Assembly (NCBI RefSeq): GCF_026015295.1
Contig: NZ_JAPDUW010000001.1
Span: 1,178,001-1,242,000 of the forward strand
Direction: 5' to 3'
Length of the DNA: 64,000 nucleotides
Source: Segatella copri
Lineage (GTDB): Bacteria; Bacteroidota; Bacteroidia; Bacteroidales; Bacteroidaceae
The position numbers and the translations under genes are program-made. The notes below the pieces were generated by a model. The model worked only from the letters and a program-made list of their open reading frames with translations, was not told the origin of the DNA and made no database searches. Shown here piece after piece: positions 16,384 through 24,301 of this stretch; the first letter of the stretch is position 1, and each line of letters opens with the position of its first letter.

Positions 16384-16445
16384 TCACAAATTGTGACCTT
16401 AAACGTGTTGTTACTTATTATTGCATTCAAAGGTAGTGCTTTGAG
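16384..16445 (-). promoter_or_regulatory. Promoter/leader cassette copy 2
   Basis: Minus-strand TACCTTTG at 16438-16445 and the dyad tcacaaattgtga at 16384-16396, as at the ORF6N gene. Here the cassette drives the unrelated 146-residue protein. Confidence 0.65.
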
Positions 16446-16539
16446 CCTTTAAGCCACTATTGCACAACCCTTTTTTTTTGAAAAGAACGTAAAATTAATA
16501 GTTTTATTGCTATGATTGTAGTTTTATTAACATAAAGCT

Positions 16540-17075
16540 CTAAAGCAGCCAAAGGAGAACAAGAGCAAGGAAGCCGTGGAGACCAACAAGGACATCGAGC
16601 AGTTGTTGCTTTCCATCCAAAAGGCTTTCGATGTGCTTGTGGAAAAGAGAACGGGCTTACCTGTTCCTACCATTCGTGACGACACTCGTTCGCCAGCCTC
16701 ATTACGCTGGAGGCAGGTGTGCTGATAAGCTTGAAGAATATACGGCAGTTTTGGGAAATAGAGCCAGCTTGGATTCTATTACTGGAACATATTACGGTGT
16801 ATTACCGTCTGATGTTGAAACAACACTCACGGTAAATGCTGATGGTACCTATTTGTTGATACAGTCATACAATGAAAAGTAGAACAAACAGGAAAGGTTA
16901 AGAGGAACTTTCCAAGTGCTTGACTACAACATCCTGATGCTTGTGCATCCTTCAAGTGGTGAGCATACCTTCTACAAGGTGAAGGATGCCAACCATATTA
17001 TTCTGATAGATTCGTTTGGCAATGAACCCCAAATAGAGGAAAGAAAGAATTACATTCTGAGGAAGGAAAGATAAA
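16540..17075 (+). pseudogene. Integrase-NlpE chimeric remnant, copy 2
   Basis: Near-identical to copy 1 at 13801-14217: integrase N-terminal piece (KEAVETNKDIEQLLLS), a junction, integrase R-H box (GRHSFASLITLEAG), then from 16763 an NlpE-like domain (GTYYGVLPSDVETTLTVNAD). This copy keeps the full NlpE domain to its end (DANHIILIDSFGNEP, stop at 17073), interrupted only by an in-frame TAG at 16880. It lacks a signal peptide. The two copies probably arose by segmental duplication. Confidence 0.75.
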
Positions 17076-17084
17076 ATGCAAATA

Positions 17085-17123
17085 AACTGTGTTAAACTAT
17101 AATGTTATAGCCTAACCCAGTTT
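17085..17123 (+). repeat. Hairpin-forming repeat, related to 3-43
   Basis: Arms taaactg/cagttta, ten bases after the NlpE stop codon. Likely the terminator of the parental NlpE gene. Confidence 0.45.
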
Positions 17124-17161
17124 ATATTACACTACCTCAAAAATGGGCTATGTTTTTACGT

Positions 17162-17542
17162 TTACCCAATTAAATCCTTGATATTTTTTGATTGTTTTGT
17201 TAATCTAATCAGAACTGACTTAGCTAAATTATCATCTAATGAATTGTATCTATTGATTAAAAAATCCTTCAATACAGAGAAGCTAATAGTCTCACCACAA
17301 TCCTCAAATATCAGTTCTTTTTTATTAAAATGGATTATTGAATTTATAAAATTTGATTTTCTTTTTCCTATTATTTTAAATATATGCCCACTTTGGTCAA
17401 CATATTTTTGATTATTGTAGTATTCTTCAAAGATACTATTATCGCCAGGATAATCCCATAAGTCTCCAATATGGGTTTCTTCCAAATCCTGTGAACTTAA
17501 ATTACTTAAGGAAATATTAAGTATAGGGAATTGTATTGACAT
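17162..17542 (-). CDS. Small cytosolic protein of unknown function
   Basis: A 126-residue acidic protein without signal peptide or membrane segment. It begins MSIQFPILNISLSNLSSQ, then LEETHIGDLWDYPGDNSIFE. The C-terminal half is helical and lysine-rich (SVLKDFLINRYNSLDDNLAK). The start at 17542 is preferred because a longer frame begins inside the hairpin at 17561-17590. I recognise no family. Size, acidity and the company of other small orphan genes resemble immunity proteins of polymorphic toxins, but no toxin gene is present. Confidence 0.55.
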   Translation of the reverse strand: MSIQFPILNISLSNLSSQDLEETHIGDLWDYPGDNSIFEEYYNNQKYVDQSGHIFKIIGKRKSNFINSIIHFNKKELIFEDCGETISFSVLKDFLINRYNSLDDNLAKSVLIRLTKQSKNIKDLIG

Positions 17543-17560
17543 AATTAAAATATTATTATG

Positions 17561-17597
17561 AGGGTGTGTCATAAGTCTGTGACGCACCCTTTTTTAT
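17561..17597 (+). terminator. Hairpin terminator
   Basis: Stem agggtgtgtca with tgacgcaccct (one G-T pair), then seven T on the plus strand. It separates the two leftward genes on either side and may act in both directions. Confidence 0.55.
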
Positions 17598-17612
17598 TTT
17601 AGCTTTTACAAC

Positions 17613-17981
17613 TTAATCATCATAATAACTTAATGGTCTGTTAAAAGATGGGAAATTTTTAAAATAGTAAATTTTAATTTTTGTTCCTATTTTATCACTC
17701 TCCCCCTCTTTGATTAAAGAATTTCCTGTATAAAATTTTCCATTTAAACTAAATTCATACATATAACAACTTTCAGTCCATCTATGAACCCATGATGATG
17801 TGTTTGATGTTATTATCGCTTCAGTTTGTTCACCGCAATGTTCTAAAACAACAGACAAAATAGGAGATGCAAGCGCATAAATAAAAACACATACACAAAT
17901 TGTAAAATAGACATTTGCAACAGTAATTTTACTGCAAATACCTTTTTTCCTATTTTGGGATCTATTTCTTCTTCTGTTCAT
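17613..17981 (-). CDS. Single-pass membrane protein, DUF3592-like
   Basis: A 122-residue protein: a very basic N-terminus (MNRRRNRSQNRKKG), one membrane segment at about 24-48 (YFTICVCVFIYALASPILSV), then an extracytoplasmic beta domain. The pattern of a Tyr/Phe strand, SLNGKFYTGNSL and IGTKIKIYYFKNFP resembles DUF3592 (EVDGKxYxG... GxxVxVxYxP). Proteins of that kind are small membrane proteins of unknown function. AT-rich like its neighbours. The family call is tentative. Confidence 0.6.
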   Translation of the reverse strand: MNRRRNRSQNRKKGICSKITVANVYFTICVCVFIYALASPILSVVLEHCGEQTEAIITSNTSSWVHRWTESCYMYEFSLNGKFYTGNSLIKEGESDKIGTKIKIYYFKNFPSFNRPLSYYDD

Positions 17982-18062
17982 TTCGACTATTATTGTTTTT
18001 ATAATATTCTATAATTTGAATTGCCTTTTTTATTGGACAGTAGTGAATTATGATAAATCGAG

Positions 18063-18545
18063 TTACTTCATTAAAATTGATTTATTATTGCTGCCATAGC
18101 CGATAATCTTGACATCTACTTTTGAATGGATTAAAGTTGGTGAACCTTGTATCTTGTATTGGAAGTAGATTGTATCTATTTTCTCTGTTGTGGCTATTTT
18201 AAGAGTTTTAACTTCGTCGAATATATCCAATGTTATCTTTTTGAATTTTTTATTGTCGCAAGCAACCACTTTTTTTTTAACAATATATCCTCGTTGGTCT
18301 GTCGTGTATTCAACAGCAACGTATGCCTCCAAATTATTTTTTTGAAACTCAATAGGATATTTACACTTTTTTTCCAATTCGTTTATGAACAACTCTCTAT
18401 TTCTATAGCCAGGATTACCTGAGCTTACTTGGCGTACACCAAATAGTTGCGGAGATGTTCCCACAAGAGACACATTAGTATTGGAGTTGCATGAACCAAA
18501 TACTACCAAAACTGTCAATAATATAATACCTACTAATTCCTTCAT
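18063..18545 (-). CDS. Lipoprotein with a TonB-C-like domain
   Basis: A 160-residue lipoprotein with signal peptide and lipobox (LTVLVVFGSC, cysteine 19). The segment KCKYPIEFQKNNLEAYVAVE, then YTTDQRGYIVKKKVVACDNK resembles the TonB C-terminal fold (a YP..., V.V.F.V...G.V pattern) often found in Bacteroidetes periplasmic proteins. It ends IIGYGSNNKSILMK. A similar ending (NGYDNKPVLMK) is encoded in the remnant at 21139-21405. It may be a periplasmic adaptor; partner unknown. Confidence 0.65.
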   Translation of the reverse strand: MKELVGIILLTVLVVFGSCNSNTNVSLVGTSPQLFGVRQVSSGNPGYRNRELFINELEKKCKYPIEFQKNNLEAYVAVEYTTDQRGYIVKKKVVACDNKKFKKITLDIFDEVKTLKIATTEKIDTIYFQYKIQGSPTLIHSKVDVKIIGYGSNNKSILMK

Positions 18546-18590
18546 CTTTATTCTATATGATTTTATCTATGACTCCACTTTAAAAGTGGA

Positions 18591-18822
18591 TTAAATTTGA
18601 ATTAAACATATGCCTTGGAAAGCCTTTATGCAATCCTCGGCGTTAACTAACTCTGACAACCAGTTGGCGAACGAGTTGTTTATGCAACGTGAAAATGCCT
18701 CCTGTAGCCCAAATATAGCCCCAAAGTGGGGCGATTCGCTCTTTGAACTATTTTGTTGCCATCTTGGAGAAACCAAACCACTTTTTGCCTAAGTCCTTAA
18801 TGGATGCACCTATGTGATATAC
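18591..18822. other. Segment with no supported gene
   Basis: Short frames are open on both strands but show no recognisable domain, signal peptide or promoter. It abuts the broken ORF6N 5' end and is probably debris of an unidentified gene. Confidence 0.3.
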
Positions 18823-18934
18823 ACAGTTCGCTGCTCTCTTTTTTTTCGATTTTATCTGTCATATTTATATTCATTTTTCCAAAATCACAAATTGTGACTT
18901 TGAACATTACCATATTTAACAGCATTCAAAGGTA
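18823..18934 (-). pseudogene. Promoter/leader cassette copy 3 with ORF6N stub
   Basis: Minus-strand TACCTTTG (18927-18934), dyad tcacaaattgtga (18885-18897) and the ORF6N start MNINMTDKIEKKESSEL from 18874, after which the sequence diverges and soon meets a stop. The similarity to the copies at 13.6 and 16.4 kb extends upstream of the promoter to about 19028. Confidence 0.7.
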
Positions 18935-19062
18935 GTGCTTTTAGCCTTTAAGCTACTATTGCACAACCCCTTTCTTTGAAAAGAACGTAAAATCAATAGT
19001 TTTATTGCTATGATTGTACTTTTATTAATCGCTTCACTCGTTGTACGGTATTTACCCCTTAA

Positions 19063-19218
19063 ACAGATGATTTCCCGACAACAGGAGTCGATAACATTAC
19101 AATAAGCCCACAAAAGGAAGACCAGATATATGATTTGTCTGGAAAAAAGGTAACAAGCATAGAGAACGGACGCATATATATTATTAATGAGAAAAAGGTA
19201 ATATCTACAACTCATTAA
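19063..19218 (+). pseudogene. C-terminal tail of a secreted surface protein
   Basis: Open frame TTGVDNITISPQKEDQIYDL, then SGKKVTSIENGRIYIINEKK and a stop. This pattern (IYDLSGKKV...GRIYI.NGKK) is the common C-terminal end of large Prevotella/Bacteroides extracellular proteins. No upstream coding sequence remains; it abruptly follows the promoter cassette repeat, so it is a leftover fragment. Confidence 0.65.
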
Positions 19219-19311
19219 AAAGAAAAATATTAGAAAGGAATTATGGAAAGCGATATTTGCCCATAATTCCTTTTATTTTTATATGCCCCCACCAACTCCA
19301 ATTGGATATAA

Positions 19312-20004
19312 TCAAAACGGTACGACCGGTTTCCAGAAATCGCTAATTTGATTTAGTTTCAAGTTTCTCTTCCAAACATTAGCTTTAATAAAATGCTCTT
19401 CATAAACAGCCCTGTCTCGCTCTGGATAAATGTTCCCTTTCCAATATTGTCTCAATTCGGCAACCTTAATGAGATGTCCATTGGTGCATACATATTTTGC
19501 ATATTCGTTCTCTGCGGAAGAAACATACACTCTTGAAAGAATACACTTGTATTTGTCGCTGATTTTGGGGTTTGGAATATCTTTGAATTCTTCAATTTTG
19601 TCATAATGTTCAGTATTAGGATTCCAAACACATGCATCAAAATGTTTAGTGCCAGAAGCACCAAAGCTACCCAAATAAAACAGCACATCTTCTTTTATAC
19701 CGTCAAAATTCAAGTCAGTCAACAGACAACTATCAATACGTTCTTCATTTGGTACAAGATCATCATCTTCAGGATATTTGTATCCGAAGCGATGAATGGT
19801 CTTGTCGCCACGTTTTATAATCACTCCATAATCAACATCGTCAACCTCATGCTCAATCATAAGGCTTAGAGTGTCGTCATTACTTCTCATAGAAGAATCA
19901 GAAGTTGCTTCTTTCTGTGGAACACATTTCGTTTTATTCTTATTGCATCCCCATACTACAAAAAAACTACAAAAAATGAGTAGAATAAAAACTATCTTTT
20001 TCAT
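19312..20004 (-). CDS. Lipoprotein with FG-GAP-like repeat segment
   Basis: A 230-residue lipoprotein: signal peptide and lipobox FVVWGC (cysteine 20), then a polar linker. A domain with LLTDLNFDGIKEDVLFYLGS and HFDACVWNPNTEHYDKIEEF looks like the calcium-binding, FG-GAP-like strands of small Bacteroidetes lipoproteins that end in VYEEHFIKANVWK. The promoter box TATCTTTG lies on the minus strand at 20028-20035, overlapping the end of a resolvase remnant. Function unknown. Confidence 0.7.
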   Translation of the reverse strand: MKKIVFILLIFCSFFVVWGCNKNKTKCVPQKEATSDSSMRSNDDTLSLMIEHEVDDVDYGVIIKRGDKTIHRFGYKYPEDDDLVPNEERIDSCLLTDLNFDGIKEDVLFYLGSFGASGTKHFDACVWNPNTEHYDKIEEFKDIPNPKISDKYKCILSRVYVSSAENEYAKYVCTNGHLIKVAELRQYWKGNIYPERDRAVYEEHFIKANVWKRNLKLNQISDFWKPVVPF

Positions 20005-20018
20005 ACTTCTTTTTATTT

Positions 20019-20240
20019 TTATTGCGACAAAGATATAAACCGCTTCCTTCCTGACTGTAATCGGAATGAGATATTATCACGTTCCAATTGCGCACAGGTC
20101 GAAAGTGTGGCTATCATTATCGGGGCAAAGAGGGACGGATGTCCCTCTTCGTCCAATAATATAAGCTGTTCATTTTGAATGTAGAGGTTAATGCCACAAT
20201 GTTGCAATTTATTCAGATATAAATGTAACTTACTTCTATC
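20019..20240 (-). pseudogene. Serine recombinase (resolvase) fragment
   Basis: The frame encodes SKLHLYLNKLQHCGINLYIQ, then LILLDEEGHPSLFAPIMIAT and CAQLERDNISFRLQSGRKRF. This matches the second half of the resolvase catalytic domain (…GI.LY....GL...G......L.I...FA..ER..I..R...G). The N-terminal part with the catalytic serine and the C-terminal HTH are missing. It abuts the next lipoprotein gene, so it is a scar of a lost element. Confidence 0.75.
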
Positions 20241-20242
20241 AA

Positions 20243-21043
20243 TTATTTGTCCGGCTCCAATTCCTCTATTGCGCAAATGGCATGTAGCTCAACTTTCTTA
20301 ATCTTAGGATATGCCGTTTTATAATAACCTGTCACATCTTTGACTATACTTTTTTGGTCATAGTAAAATGTAGCCAAAACGACTTCCGTATAATTACCAA
20401 TAGGTAATAAATGCCAAACTTCGGAGTTATCAGCATTTGGTTGAATCTTAAGAATTCCATCCATGCGGACATTTCCTTTATCATCTGTAATGGTTAGTCT
20501 CTTGGTTGCATAAGGGCCAGAAGGAATATAAACACGAGTACGTATTGTATAATATTTATTGTATGAGTCTTTCTCTATGGCATCAGCTGCAATAGTTGCA
20601 GAATCCTCAGAAGAAACACCTTCAACAAAACATTTTCTATCTACCACATACATTGTTCTACTAAGTTCCCAAAGAGTCGTCCAATCTTTTACTTCAACCT
20701 TTAATACAGCAGTATTTCCATCGGAATCGGTTATGGTGATAGTGGTATTTCCTACAGAAACACCACTTACATAGATTTCTTTCTCTGCTTCATTTGTTGA
20801 GCACGAGACTTTGGCTATACTTTCATCGGAAGATGTTGCTGATATTTTGCCTTTAGCTCCATTTACATTAACTTTGCTGCTACTTTCCGTATAGGTGGTA
20901 AGAGAGGTAATCACAATCTTTTTACCAGTATTTATGTCACCAATGATTTCGTCTTGTGTGAGTTGAATACCACAGTCATCATCACCACAGCTTGCCAAAG
21001 ATAGCAAAGCGGTTAATGCAATAAGAATCATTTTAATTTTCAT
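20243..21043 (-). CDS. Lipoprotein with bacterial Ig-like (Big2-type) domain
   Basis: A 266-residue lipoprotein. Start 21043 gives a standard signal peptide and lipobox (LLSLASCGDDDCG); the upstream ATG at 21088 overlaps the -7 box TACTTTTG (21086-21093, minus strand). Residues about 55-125 form an Ig-like fold with the Big2 signature: ISATSSDESIAKVSCS, then VSGVSVGNTTITITDSDGN. The rest is beta-rich. It is probably surface-exposed and adhesive or structural. The C-terminal codons abut the resolvase remnant, so the last residues may not be original. Confidence 0.75.
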   Translation of the reverse strand: MKIKMILIALTALLSLASCGDDDCGIQLTQDEIIGDINTGKKIVITSLTTYTESSSKVNVNGAKGKISATSSDESIAKVSCSTNEAEKEIYVSGVSVGNTTITITDSDGNTAVLKVEVKDWTTLWELSRTMYVVDRKCFVEGVSSEDSATIAADAIEKDSYNKYYTIRTRVYIPSGPYATKRLTITDDKGNVRMDGILKIQPNADNSEVWHLLPIGNYTEVVLATFYYDQKSIVKDVTGYYKTAYPKIKKVELHAICAIEELEPDK

Positions 21044-21138
21044 ACATTTCTTCAATATTAAAGGGTTATAACTATTCAATAAACGCAAAAGTAATCAAAA
21101 ACTTGCATGAGATTTCAAGATTATTTTATTCCTTGTGT

Positions 21139-21405
21139 TATTTCATCAATACAGGCTTATTATCGTAGCCGTTCATCTTGTTTGTCACTATTGTCGTTCC
21201 AAATAACCTCTGGTTCATGTACAGTTTGCAATGGTACTTTAACAATAGAGTCAGAAGCCACTTTCTCATAGTCATTTGGTGAGTGATTGGTTTGCTCTAC
21301 AAAGGTTTTCTTCTTGGAGAGACAGGCATGACGGAGCTTACTTTGTTCTACACTCTTGAATGGTGGCAGTAGGCATTTCGTAACAGTGTCAAAGACGTTA
21401 TCCAA
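21139..21405 (-). pseudogene. Frameshifted remnant related to the 18063-18545 lipoprotein
   Basis: An 81-residue frame runs to 21160, but a shifted frame in the same strand encodes GTTIVTNKMNGYDNKPVLMK with a stop at 21139. That ending resembles IIGYGSNNKSILMK of the 18063-18545 protein. No signal peptide remains. Probably the tail of a degraded lipoprotein; low confidence. Confidence 0.4.
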
Positions 21406-21722
21406 GATTCTAAGACAATTGGTTGCAAGCCTAAGTAATGCGATATGCGCTTGCGTATCTTGTCTGCTTTCAGATTATGTAAACCATGTTCACATTGCCC
21501 ATTGTCTGCAACTCATTGACTGTGATACATGAAGTGGTGCGATTAAAATTATCGAAAAAAGCAACTGTGGAATAATATTTTTTAAGATAATAGTTTGCTC
21601 TAATCCAATATAAATCTGTATCTTTGCAACCAGATAAGCGTTCTGTAACACAAGAAACGGAAGAGGCTGAGAAACAATGCATTGCATTTGTTTCCAGAAT
21701 CTTACAAAAAAAGGCTAAAAGG

Positions 21723-21816
21723 AACGGTACAACTTTATCGCTAACAGACTGAGAATAAGCATATTACATTTGTTGTTCATTTTCTCTGCACTTGTAAAAA
21801 GGGTAGTTGTACCGTT
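21723..21816. repeat. 12-bp inverted repeat
   Basis: aacggtacaact at 21723-21734 and its exact complement at 21805-21816, 70 bp apart. It lies in the 511-bp gene-free stretch 21406-21916, just upstream of the direct repeat that precedes the nuclease gene. I see no other feature in that stretch apart from the direct repeat. Confidence 0.45.
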
Positions 21817-21833
21817 TAAAAGATAAAAGCTTA

Positions 21834-21870
21834 ACTATCAGCAACATCCACATGTTGCATCGGGAAATAA
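21834..21870. repeat. Direct repeat copy 1 flanking the nuclease/KilA-N pair
   Basis: A 37-bp sequence with an internal hairpin (gcaacat ccac atgttgc). The second copy is at 23455-23491 with two substitutions. The two copies bracket 1.6 kb holding two convergent genes. Confidence 0.75.
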
Positions 21871-21916
21871 TTTTGCTGTTTTTTAATATATAGCAAATAT
21901 CAAGAAATGGATTATT

Positions 21917-22357
21917 ATGTTAAGAGATAAACTTGTTGAGATTGCCTTGCAATGGCAATCAAAATATGGTGTTGCGCCACAGATTACTTCTGTTATATCT
22001 GAATTTGATGCAGCGATGTTAGTTGGAATGTCAGAAAGTGATTATTCTGATTACATGCAGGATAAAACCGCAGTAAGTAAAGGTGCAGATTTTGTTTTTA
22101 ATCATCAAAGATACCAGGTAAAAGCAAATAGACCAAGTGGTAAGCCCGGAAGTAAAGTCACAATGGTTCCTAAAGCAACGAATTATCTTTGGGATAAACT
22201 CATTTGGATTCTATATGACCAACATTATGTAATGCTAGAAGCTTGGGAATGGGATGTTGAAGACTATAAATTAGAATTTGATGACAAAAAAAGAATTTCT
22301 CCCAACGATTATAGAAAAGGGAAATGCCTATTCACAAAGATAGAAGACAAAGTTTAA
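21917..22357 (+). CDS. Candidate PD-(D/E)XK nuclease-like protein
   Basis: A 146-residue protein with no membrane segment. The core VSKGADFVFNHQRYQVKANR has the order expected of a restriction-endonuclease fold: acidic residue in GADF, strand, then the Q-V-K triad end. It is followed by PSGKPGSKVTMVPKATNYLW and DKLIWILYDQHYVMLEAWEW. The small size suits a type II-like or stand-alone nuclease. It is immediately preceded by the 37-bp direct repeat, and converges with a KilA-N gene. No methyltransferase is present in the window. The nuclease call is from motif reading only. Confidence 0.55.
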   Translation: MLRDKLVEIALQWQSKYGVAPQITSVISEFDAAMLVGMSESDYSDYMQDKTAVSKGADFVFNHQRYQVKANRPSGKPGSKVTMVPKATNYLWDKLIWILYDQHYVMLEAWEWDVEDYKLEFDDKKRISPNDYRKGKCLFTKIEDKV

Positions 22358-22390
22358 AGCCGCTACAAGAAATATATGGATTTACATAGG

Positions 22391-22418
22391 GGGATGCATC
22401 TGATAAAAAATGCATCCC
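22391..22418. terminator. Hairpin between convergent genes
   Basis: Perfect 9-bp stem gggatgcat/atgcatccc with a 10-nt loop, just after the nuclease stop and facing the end of the KilA-N gene. Probably a shared terminator, without a long T-run. Confidence 0.45.
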
Positions 22419-22458
22419 ACCGTATTTCCATCCTTATCCTTTATTGCCAAATTAATCT

Positions 22459-23259
22459 TTATTTTAATAAGTTTCTTCCTCCTGTATCTTCAAGAATTTT
22501 CATCTGCTGAATGGCAATCTGATTGAGTTTGATAAGTCGCTCAGACTGCGCCATACCATCATTGATAAATACAGCGTTGAGATTCTCCATATTTGAGAGA
22601 CAGATAAGTTCATTAATACTGGCATAGTCACGAATGTTGCCTTTCTTGTCGGGATTCTGCTCACGCCATTGTTTCGCAGTCATGCCGAACATGGCTATGT
22701 TGAGTACATCCGCTTCATCAGCATATTTCATGGCAGCTTGCTCACGAGTCACTTCCGCAGGAATGAGATTTACTTTGATAGCATCCGTGTGAATGCGATA
22801 GTTTATCTTTGATAGTTCCCGCTTGGCAGACCATGACAATTGTTTCTGCTCATCAGCTTTAAGACGTTGATACTCTTTTACCAACAAAAGTTGGAAACGA
22901 GGACTAATCCACATTCCAAAGTGGTACGCAATGTCTCGATGAGCATAAGTTCCACCATATCGGCCAGCTTTTGCCATGATGCCTATTGCACCTGTTCTTT
23001 GAATCCATGCCTTTACAGAAAGTACGAAGTTGTTGCTTCCTGCTGCATTTTTAATTGTATCGAATTCGGTACAATTAAAATTCGGATTATATAGCTTTTC
23101 CCATTCACCGAGGTATTCTATTGTACTTTTGAGGCTCATCCATCTGAAAATAATATGCTCTTGCATTTGGCTATGTGCCATATCTGTCAGAGAGATATAA
23201 TCCTCATTTTGAACATTAACAACAGATATTTCTGTATTTTCAACTTTTATCTTTGCCAT
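22459..23259 (-). CDS. KilA-N domain protein
   Basis: A 266-residue protein with the KilA-N DNA-binding domain in its first 110 residues: NEDYISLTDMAHSQ, then RNxx-style IEYLGEWEKLYNPNFNCTEF, AWIQRTGAIGIMAKAGRYGG and YAHRDIAYHFGMWISPRFQL. The C-terminal half is helical (EVTREQAAMKYADEADVLNI; MTAKQWREQNPDKKGNIRDY), as in the common Bacteroides KilA-N proteins. KilA-N proteins are phage or element regulators or antirepressor-like proteins. It pairs with the nuclease-like gene inside a 37-bp direct repeat. Function unproven. Confidence 0.85.
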   Translation of the reverse strand: MAKIKVENTEISVVNVQNEDYISLTDMAHSQMQEHIIFRWMSLKSTIEYLGEWEKLYNPNFNCTEFDTIKNAAGSNNFVLSVKAWIQRTGAIGIMAKAGRYGGTYAHRDIAYHFGMWISPRFQLLLVKEYQRLKADEQKQLSWSAKRELSKINYRIHTDAIKVNLIPAEVTREQAAMKYADEADVLNIAMFGMTAKQWREQNPDKKGNIRDYASINELICLSNMENLNAVFINDGMAQSERLIKLNQIAIQQMKILEDTGGRNLLK

Positions 23260-23454
23260 AATCCTTAGTTTTTAGATAATACAAATCGGTGGTTACATAT
23301 TGATAACCAACACGACTTTTATTCGATTAATATCTTTTATCTATTTTAATTGCTATCAGCAAAGATAATTGAAAATTTTGAAAACAGACTTACTTTGCAG
23401 CAATTTTATTATTATTTAGCATATCATTTAGCCAAAAATCCAAGAGAGAGCTAT

Positions 23455-23491
23455 ACTATCAGCAACATTCACATGTTGCATCGGAAAATAA
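23455..23491. repeat. Direct repeat copy 2 flanking the nuclease/KilA-N pair
   Basis: Same 37-bp sequence as 21834-21870 with two substitutions, again with the internal gcaacat/atgttgc hairpin. It lies between the KilA-N promoter side and the amidase stump. Nothing else is seen in 23260-23454. Confidence 0.75.
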
Positions 23492-23499
23492 GTATAAAT

Positions 23500-23520
23500 A
23501 GGGAACGCAGCGCGTTCCCT
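23500..23520. terminator. GC-rich hairpin after the amidase stump
   Basis: Perfect stem agggaacgc/gcgttccct with a 3-nt loop, six bases beyond the amidase stop codon on the minus strand. Probably the original amidase terminator. Confidence 0.6.
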
Positions 23521-23525
23521 ATCTG

Positions 23526-23665
23526 TTAGCCCCACTCCTTCTTCACATTAAAGCAGGGACAGGCTTTGTTGGCAAATTCATTATGACCATGAATCGTGGC
23601 TAATGGATATTCCTCCTTCAGCTGCTCGATGAGGGCATGAATTAAAGAGCAAAATCGGCTATTCA
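23526..23665 (-). pseudogene. C-terminal stump of N-acetylmuramoyl-L-alanine amidase
   Basis: Minus-strand frame LIHALIEQLKEEYPLATIHG, then HNEFANKACPCFNVKKEWG and a stop at 23526. This is the end of an Amidase_2 (T7 lysozyme-like) protein, with the conserved G-H and C-P-x-F-x-V. The first 100 or so residues are missing. Amidases of this kind are usual neighbours of the HU-like and smalltalk genes found 1.3 kb away, so the locus has decayed. Confidence 0.75.
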
Positions 23666-23669
23666 TGGG

Positions 23670-24300
23670 CTAAAAACGCGTTTTGGTAATCGGGAAACTC
23701 AGATTTTTCCGTTTTTCATCGCTGAAAACAGGTATTGGAAAAATGCATAAAAAGCGGATTCAAGTATCTTAAATGTAAATATATATTTTATTCATAATCC
23801 AACATGCGGACTTCTCTTCACATACGAAATATACATACTAAATAGTTGTATAACAACAAGTTACCACTTTTCGCCTCAGTATTGTTATTATGTAGTTTCT
23901 AGCTTTTCGGACTATTGCTACGTCAATATTTTGTTAATTGATAGCAAAGATAATAAAAAGTTGGCAAACCAAAGAATTTTATCACGTTATTTAACGGAAA
24001 AATGCAAAATATGGGGGTTAGGAAGGTATTTTACCCCCTCTAGTATGGGCAAAAAATGCCCCTCCTCGGACTCGAAATCATGCTCCAAAGGTAGGTATTT
24101 TTGACAAAAATAGAAGAAATGACAGGTAGAAAAAGGGCAAAAGAAGAACAATAAGGTACAAATATGAGCCTGATGAATGTAGATTATTTTATACATACAC
24201 AATTATAGCAAGACTACACACAAATCATATATAACATTAATAGCCAACACTTTAGCGCATCTAACAATTTATTATCTCCCATCACTATGAAGATTATATT
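23670..24300. other. AT-rich stretch without a supported gene
   Basis: About 630 bp of AT-rich DNA with frequent stops in all frames. No promoter, RNA gene or protein motif stood out. In related loci a VirE/primase-like gene is often found near here; no trace of it was recognised. Confidence 0.4.
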
Positions 24301-24301
24301 C

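Noticed and set aside
18591..18792. Sixty-codon frames on both strands
   Set aside because: No recognisable domain, promoter or conserved context; kept only as unassigned debris.
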